From Phycisphaeraceae bacterium (GTDB lineage: Bacteria; Planctomycetota; Phycisphaerae; Phycisphaerales; UBA1924), in assembly GCA_007693725.1 (NCBI GenBank), contig REDD01000161.1, forward strand, positions 1 to 42,529: DNA of 42,529 nt, in the 5' to 3' direction. Made by a program: the position numbers and the translations under genes. The stretch's first letter is position 1, and each line of letters opens with the position of its first letter. Of this stretch, positions 40,823 through 42,529 are shown piece by piece. The notes below the pieces were generated by a model. It saw nothing but the letters and a program-made list of their open reading frames with translations, made no database searches and had not been told where the DNA came from.

Positions 40823-41893
40823 ATGCGCTTTGCAATCGATGCGATGGGCGGTGATGACGCGCCGGACGCCATCGTTCGCGGTTGCCTGGATGCGCTGTCA
40901 TTCCTGGAAGCGGATGACAGGATCCTGCTGATCGGCGATGAGTCGGTGATTCGCGACATCATGCACGAGCGTGGCGTGCGGGATGGGCGGATCCAGGTGA
41001 TGCACGCGTCTCAGAACATTGAGATGCACGAGACGCCCGTTGAGGCGGTTCGGAGTAAGCCGGATTCTTCGATCGTGCGGATGGCGTTGATGGGCTCGGC
41101 CCGGAAGACGCCGGATCCGTGGGATGTCGTGATCTCGGCGGGCAACACCGGCGCGTGCGTGTCGGCGGCGACGATGCACATGAAGCGGCTGCCGGGCGTG
41201 CATCGTCCGGGGATCGGCTGTGTGATTCCCGCGTTGCATGGTCCGGTGGTGATGTGCGATGTGGGAGCGAATCCCGAGCCGCGGCCGCAGCATCTCGCGC
41301 AGTACGCGCTGATGGCGGAGGTGTACGCACAGAAGGTGCTGCATATCGATCATCCGCGTGTCGCCCTGATGAACATCGGCTCTGAGGAGAGCAAGGGCAC
41401 GGGGATGATCAAGGAAGTGCGCGACATGCTGCGCAGCACGCCCAAGCTGAACATGATCGGGTATGTCGAGGGGCGTGATCTGTTCGAGGGCAAGGCGGAT
41501 GTGGTGGTCACCGACGGCTTTGTCGGGAACATCACACTGAAGCTCGCCGAGGGGCTGGCGAAGAGTCTCTTCAGCACGATTGCGCATGAGGTGTTCGATT
41601 ACGATCCGGACCTTGCACTGCAACTGCAGCCGGTGACCGATCGGCTCTTCAAGAAGAACGATTATCACGAGTACGGCGGCGCCCCTCTGCTGGGCGTGAA
41701 TGGCGTGTGCATGATCTGCCACGGCTCGAGCCAGCCGCGGACGATCGCCGCGACGATCCGCAACGCGCGGGAGTATGTCAGTCGCGGGGTGAATCAGGCG
41801 ATTGTCCAGCGTCTCTCGCAGCTTGACGAGCACCTGCACCATACCGAAGAAACGGTGCAAACCGAAGTGGAACTTGGCGGTGCCAAGCGATGA
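40823..41893 (+). CDS. plsX: Phosphate acyltransferase PlsX
   Basis: This 356-residue enzyme makes acyl-phosphate from acyl-ACP at the start of phospholipid synthesis. It begins MRFAIDAMGGDDAPDAIVRG, the classic PlsX motif, with VISAGNTGACVSAATMHMKRLPGVHRPGIGCVIP and VVTDGFVGNITLKLAEGLAKSL also diagnostic. The length is normal. The ribosome site AGGAGG is 10 bases upstream. Its stop overlaps the fabH start by 4 bases. Confidence 0.97.
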   Translation: MRFAIDAMGGDDAPDAIVRGCLDALSFLEADDRILLIGDESVIRDIMHERGVRDGRIQVMHASQNIEMHETPVEAVRSKPDSSIVRMALMGSARKTPDPWDVVISAGNTGACVSAATMHMKRLPGVHRPGIGCVIPALHGPVVMCDVGANPEPRPQHLAQYALMAEVYAQKVLHIDHPRVALMNIGSEESKGTGMIKEVRDMLRSTPKLNMIGYVEGRDLFEGKADVVVTDGFVGNITLKLAEGLAKSLFSTIAHEVFDYDPDLALQLQPVTDRLFKKNDYHEYGGAPLLGVNGVCMICHGSSQPRTIAATIRNAREYVSRGVNQAIVQRLSQLDEHLHHTEETVQTEVELGGAKR

Positions 41894-42529
41894 GCAAGGA
41901 TGGAGGCTCGGCCTCCGTACAACGCGGTCGGGGCGTTCGGCGTGTTCCCGATGTCGGCGTTCGTCTGCTGGGGACGGGGCACCATGTTCCGAAGGGGGTT
42001 GTGCACAACACGGATCTTGAGCGGTTCATGGACACCTCGGACGAGTGGATCTCCCAGAGGACGGGTATCCGCACCCGCCATGCGTGCAACCCTGAGAAGG
42101 GCGAGAACACGACCTGGCTCTGCACGGAAGCGCTCAAGAGCGCCTTGGCTGATGCGGGGGTGAGCGGGGAATCGCTCGATCTGGTGATCGTGGCCACGGT
42201 GACGGGGGAAATGACCTGTCCATCGACGGCCTGCCGCGTCGCGAGCAATGTCGGCGCCAAACATGCCGGTGCGTTTGATGTGGTTGCGGCGTGCTCGGGC
42301 TTTGTCTACTCCCTGAATGTGGCGCACGACATGATCCGTGCGGGAACGGCTCGGCGCGTGGGCGTCATCGGCTGTGATGTGATGACGCGGCTGATGGACT
42401 ACGGGAATCGTGCCATCTCAGTCCTCTTCGGGGACTCGGCGGGGGCCGCGATTCTCGAAGCGTGCGACGATCCGAGCAAGGGTCTTCTGGCGAACCGCCT
42501 GTACGCGGACGGATCGCGCTGGCACGATC
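41890..42529 (+). CDS. fabH: Beta-ketoacyl-ACP synthase III FabH (partial, 3' end beyond window)
   Basis: 213 codons are present. After the start comes a ~25-residue non-conserved head, then LLGTGHHVPKGVVHNTDLERFMDTSDEWISQRTGI, the usual FabH beginning. The catalytic cysteine is C135 in VVAACSGFVYSL, followed by CDVMTRLMDY and LFGDSAGAAILE. FabH condenses acetyl-CoA with malonyl-ACP to start fatty-acid synthesis. The His and Asn of the triad lie beyond the window. The start codon overlaps plsX by 4 bases (ATGA). A start further in would remove the odd head, but I see no better one. Confidence 0.95.
   Translation, partial: MSKDGGSASVQRGRGVRRVPDVGVRLLGTGHHVPKGVVHNTDLERFMDTSDEWISQRTGIRTRHACNPEKGENTTWLCTEALKSALADAGVSGESLDLVIVATVTGEMTCPSTACRVASNVGAKHAGAFDVVAACSGFVYSLNVAHDMIRAGTARRVGVIGCDVMTRLMDYGNRAISVLFGDSAGAAILEACDDPSKGLLANRLYADGSRWHD

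Overview
The window looks like chromosomal DNA of a high-GC planctomycete, possibly Phycisphaerae-like. That placement is inferred from the mix of genes: a membrane Ser/Thr kinase coupled to an ECF sigma factor, planctomycete-style hypothetical proteins and a CADG-type domain, together with a spirochete/Firmicute-like flagellar gene order. No marker gene was tested. I see no mobile element, CRISPR array, prophage or defence system.

Bases 1-29,400, all on the minus strand, hold one nearly unbroken flagellar locus. In transcription order (high to low coordinates) it runs: flgN-like, sensor kinase, sigma-54 response regulator, flgB, flgC, fliE, fliF, fliG, fliH, fliI, fliJ, flbB/motE-like, fliK, flgD, flagellar-operon protein, flgE, flbD, motA, motB, fliL, fliN, fliO, fliP, fliQ, fliR, flhB, flhA, flhF, flhG, small membrane protein, fliA, and a second fliA-like sigma gene cut by the window edge. 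The order is close to that of spirochetes, but fliM is absent from its usual slot between fliL and fliN. Flagellin, cap, hook-junction and distal rod genes are not in the window. The sequence also shows a readable promoter hierarchy. Three strong sigma-54 (-24/-12) sites precede fliE, fliK and flgE, and a weak one precedes fliN. Two sigma-28-type sites with the same TGAAG-N15-[G/C]CCGATA[A/G] layout precede flbD-motA-motB and the small-membrane-protein/fliA unit. The kinase/regulator pair at the head of the locus would activate the sigma-54 sites, and the FliA paralogues would read the sigma-28 sites.

Bases 29,470-36,930, also minus strand, hold four genes that look like an envelope signalling group: an ECF-type sigma factor, a membrane Ser/Thr kinase with an extracytoplasmic C-terminal domain, a signal-peptide/RDD membrane protein, and a large single-span TPR protein. 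A C-rich tandem repeat (G-quadruplex-capable on the minus strand) lies upstream of the sigma gene. Diverging from it on the plus strand is a coiled-coil membrane-anchored protein with a clear intrinsic terminator. A two-gene minus-strand unit follows (hypothetical protein plus lipoprotein).

Bases 39,978-42,529, plus strand, are housekeeping: infA (IF-1), tRNA-Lys(CTT), rpmF (L32), plsX and the start of fabH. This is the widespread rpmF-plsX-fabH arrangement that links ribosome and fatty-acid/phospholipid synthesis. The infA-tRNA gap contains two conspicuous hairpins.
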